Shown here in pieces: positions 62,645 to 64,000 of a DNA stretch of 64,000 bases (position 1 is the first letter of the stretch; each line of letters opens with the position of its first letter). Below the pieces are notes generated by a model, which was not told the origin of the DNA, ran no database searches, and saw nothing but the letters and a program-made list of their open reading frames with translations. The stretch lies in contig CM028884.1 of NCBI GenBank assembly GCA_016801885.1, forward strand, positions 2,852,001 through 2,916,000, written 5' to 3'. Position numbers and translations under genes: made by a program. The stretch is from Toxotes chatareus. Taxonomy: Eukaryota; Chordata; Actinopteri; Toxotidae.

Positions 62645-63189
62645 CTAAATATTAAGAAAGACAGAGAGAGTGGAGGCAAATGTGGATTTGACATGAGGGT
62701 TAACTAACTATCCTGAGTTGATGCTGAAACATGTGATCTGCACTGCAACTGGGTGGAAGCTGATACTTTGATCATATGAAACCTGATCTCAGTGCTTGAT
62801 GTACCTCGATGTTTAACAGTTTCTTTACTGATGTGTAGAAACTCTGCATATTTTAAACTACCTTATACTATAAATGCTCTGGTAAGTGGCATTGGGTCAT
62901 TCTATATATAATATATACATTTCTATAATACACATTTCACTATACAAATAAAATAAAAAAAGGAGTATGTGTCTGAGAACCATGACTTCTGTTCAAAATT
63001 TTTGGGGCTGATCCCTCAGCTAGTTTAGCGTTCGGATAACAGTGATGCTACATCCCCCCAGCATGTTTGTGTTGATGTTTAATGGAAGCAGCATGTTTAT
63101 CAATCATCTGCTAGAAGGTTACAGGTTTACCCAAGTGTCTGCAAAGTACTTTTAGTTTGTTGCCTGTTGACAGTGTGAACTGTCATCTT
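62645..63189 (-). other. pkp3: pkp3 intron, no features seen
   Basis: AT-rich intronic sequence between the 62644 acceptor and the Tc1 relic. Confidence 0.5.
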
Positions 63190-63835
63190 CAGGTCTCTCC
63201 ATAGATGTTCTATCTGGGCTTTGGCTGGATCAGTCAAGGACAGTCAGAGACTGAACCTACTTCAGCTGCTTTTTCTTGGCGGCTTGCTTCAGGTCATTGT
63301 CCCTCTGACAGTTAAAGTGTCGTCCCAGTGTTGTGTGCACTCTGGAGAAGGTTTTCCTCAAAGACCTGTCTGTATTTGGCAGCATATATCCTTCCATCAG
63401 TCTGATAAGTGTCCCTGTCCCTGCTGCATCTGTCTCATTAGACCAGAGAATCTTTTTCCTCAGTCTCTCAGAGCCCTTAAGATGCTGTTTGCCAAACTCC
63501 AAGTGGGCTGTCGTGTGGCTTTTACTCAAAGTGGCTTGTCTAGCCACTGTGCCATAAAGGCCTGACTGATGGAGTGATGCTGAGACAGTTGACCTTACAG
63601 CAGGCTCTTCCATCTCTGCAGAGGAGTTCTGATGCTCTGTTAGACAGTTGGGCTCTTGGTTACCTCCCTGACCAAGGACCTTCTTGCCCAGTTTGGCCAT
63701 ATGGCCAACTGTAGGAAGGGTCCTGATGGCTCCATACTTCTTCCATTTCACAATTGTTGAGGCCACCATGCTCCTGGTTAGAGCCAGTTCCAGCTGATAT
63801 TGGGTGAGATGCAGGGTACCCCCACTAATTTACTT
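63190..63835 (-). mobile_element. Tc1-like transposon relic
   Basis: The minus-strand ORF at 63769-63257 starts with ATG and runs 170 codons. It shows a Tc1 DNA-binding end (TIVKWKKYGAIRTLP), a VRSTVSASLHQSGLYG hinge, and KKILWSNETD, where Tc1 transposases have ILWSDET, so the first catalytic aspartate is replaced by asparagine. It then ends in LIRLMEGYMLP with the middle missing and the second catalytic aspartate replaced by a deleted or frame-shifted region. Not active. It lies in an upstream pkp3 intron. Confidence 0.8.
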
Positions 63836-64000
63836 CTAAAAATGAGACTACCTGTTTGTGAGTTTATATGTGTTCAACAGGAACCAGAGCTGATCCTAAC
63901 CATAGGTATCAGGTCGTTCCCAGTGTTTAATAATGGATCAGTATCGGCTAAAATAAACCTGATCAAATTACCATCCTTTCTTTATTGTTCACTGCTGTTT

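Overview
The window is nuclear DNA from a ray-finned fish, most likely a teleost. It has split genes with GT-AG introns, short exons that encode clear vertebrate proteins, and relics of Tc1/mariner, hAT, non-LTR and tRNA-type SINE elements typical of fish genomes. There are no operons, CRISPR arrays or phage. Most short open frames here are chance; only those built from spliced, conserved exons are called as genes.

Layout, left to right: (1) the 5' end of celf1 on the minus strand, with a first coding exon at 2549-2619, a probable alternative coding exon at 4983-5108 and a probable non-coding first exon ending at 10890; the rest of the gene lies left of the window. (2) mtfmt, the mitochondrial methionyl-tRNA formyltransferase, minus strand, nine exons, 15286-20445. 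(3) vps35, the retromer core subunit, plus strand, 17 exons, 23953-36974. It is head-to-head with mtfmt, and a dead LINE fills much of the shared upstream region. (4) The C16orf87/UPF0547 orthologue, plus strand, four exons, 40900-46544. (5) The 3' half of pkp3 (plakophilin-3), minus strand, six exons, 53615-62644, convergent with C16orf87; its 5' exons lie right of the window.

All three complete genes give uninterrupted frames when spliced (378, 798 and 153 residues) and every exon phase agrees, so the models are well supported. The genes do not form a pathway: they cover RNA processing (celf1), mitochondrial translation initiation (mtfmt), endosomal sorting (vps35), a small probable nuclear zinc/AT-hook protein (C16orf87) and desmosomal adhesion (pkp3). 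vps35 and C16orf87 are also near each other in human (16q). The human counterparts of the others are, from memory, on chromosomes 11 (CELF1, PKP3) and 15 (MTFMT), so the block looks like a fish-specific arrangement.

The rest is intron and intergenic DNA with decayed transposons, microsatellites and a 33-copy 13-bp minisatellite at 48277-48705. I see no new multi-gene system. The most useful leads are alternative-splicing and regulatory candidates inside the known genes: the celf1 alternative N-terminus behind a TG-repeat acceptor, the in-frame 96-bp extension in vps35, the YY1/GABP promoter with a uORF in mtfmt, and an M-box/CLEAR-like site just before the vps35 start codon.
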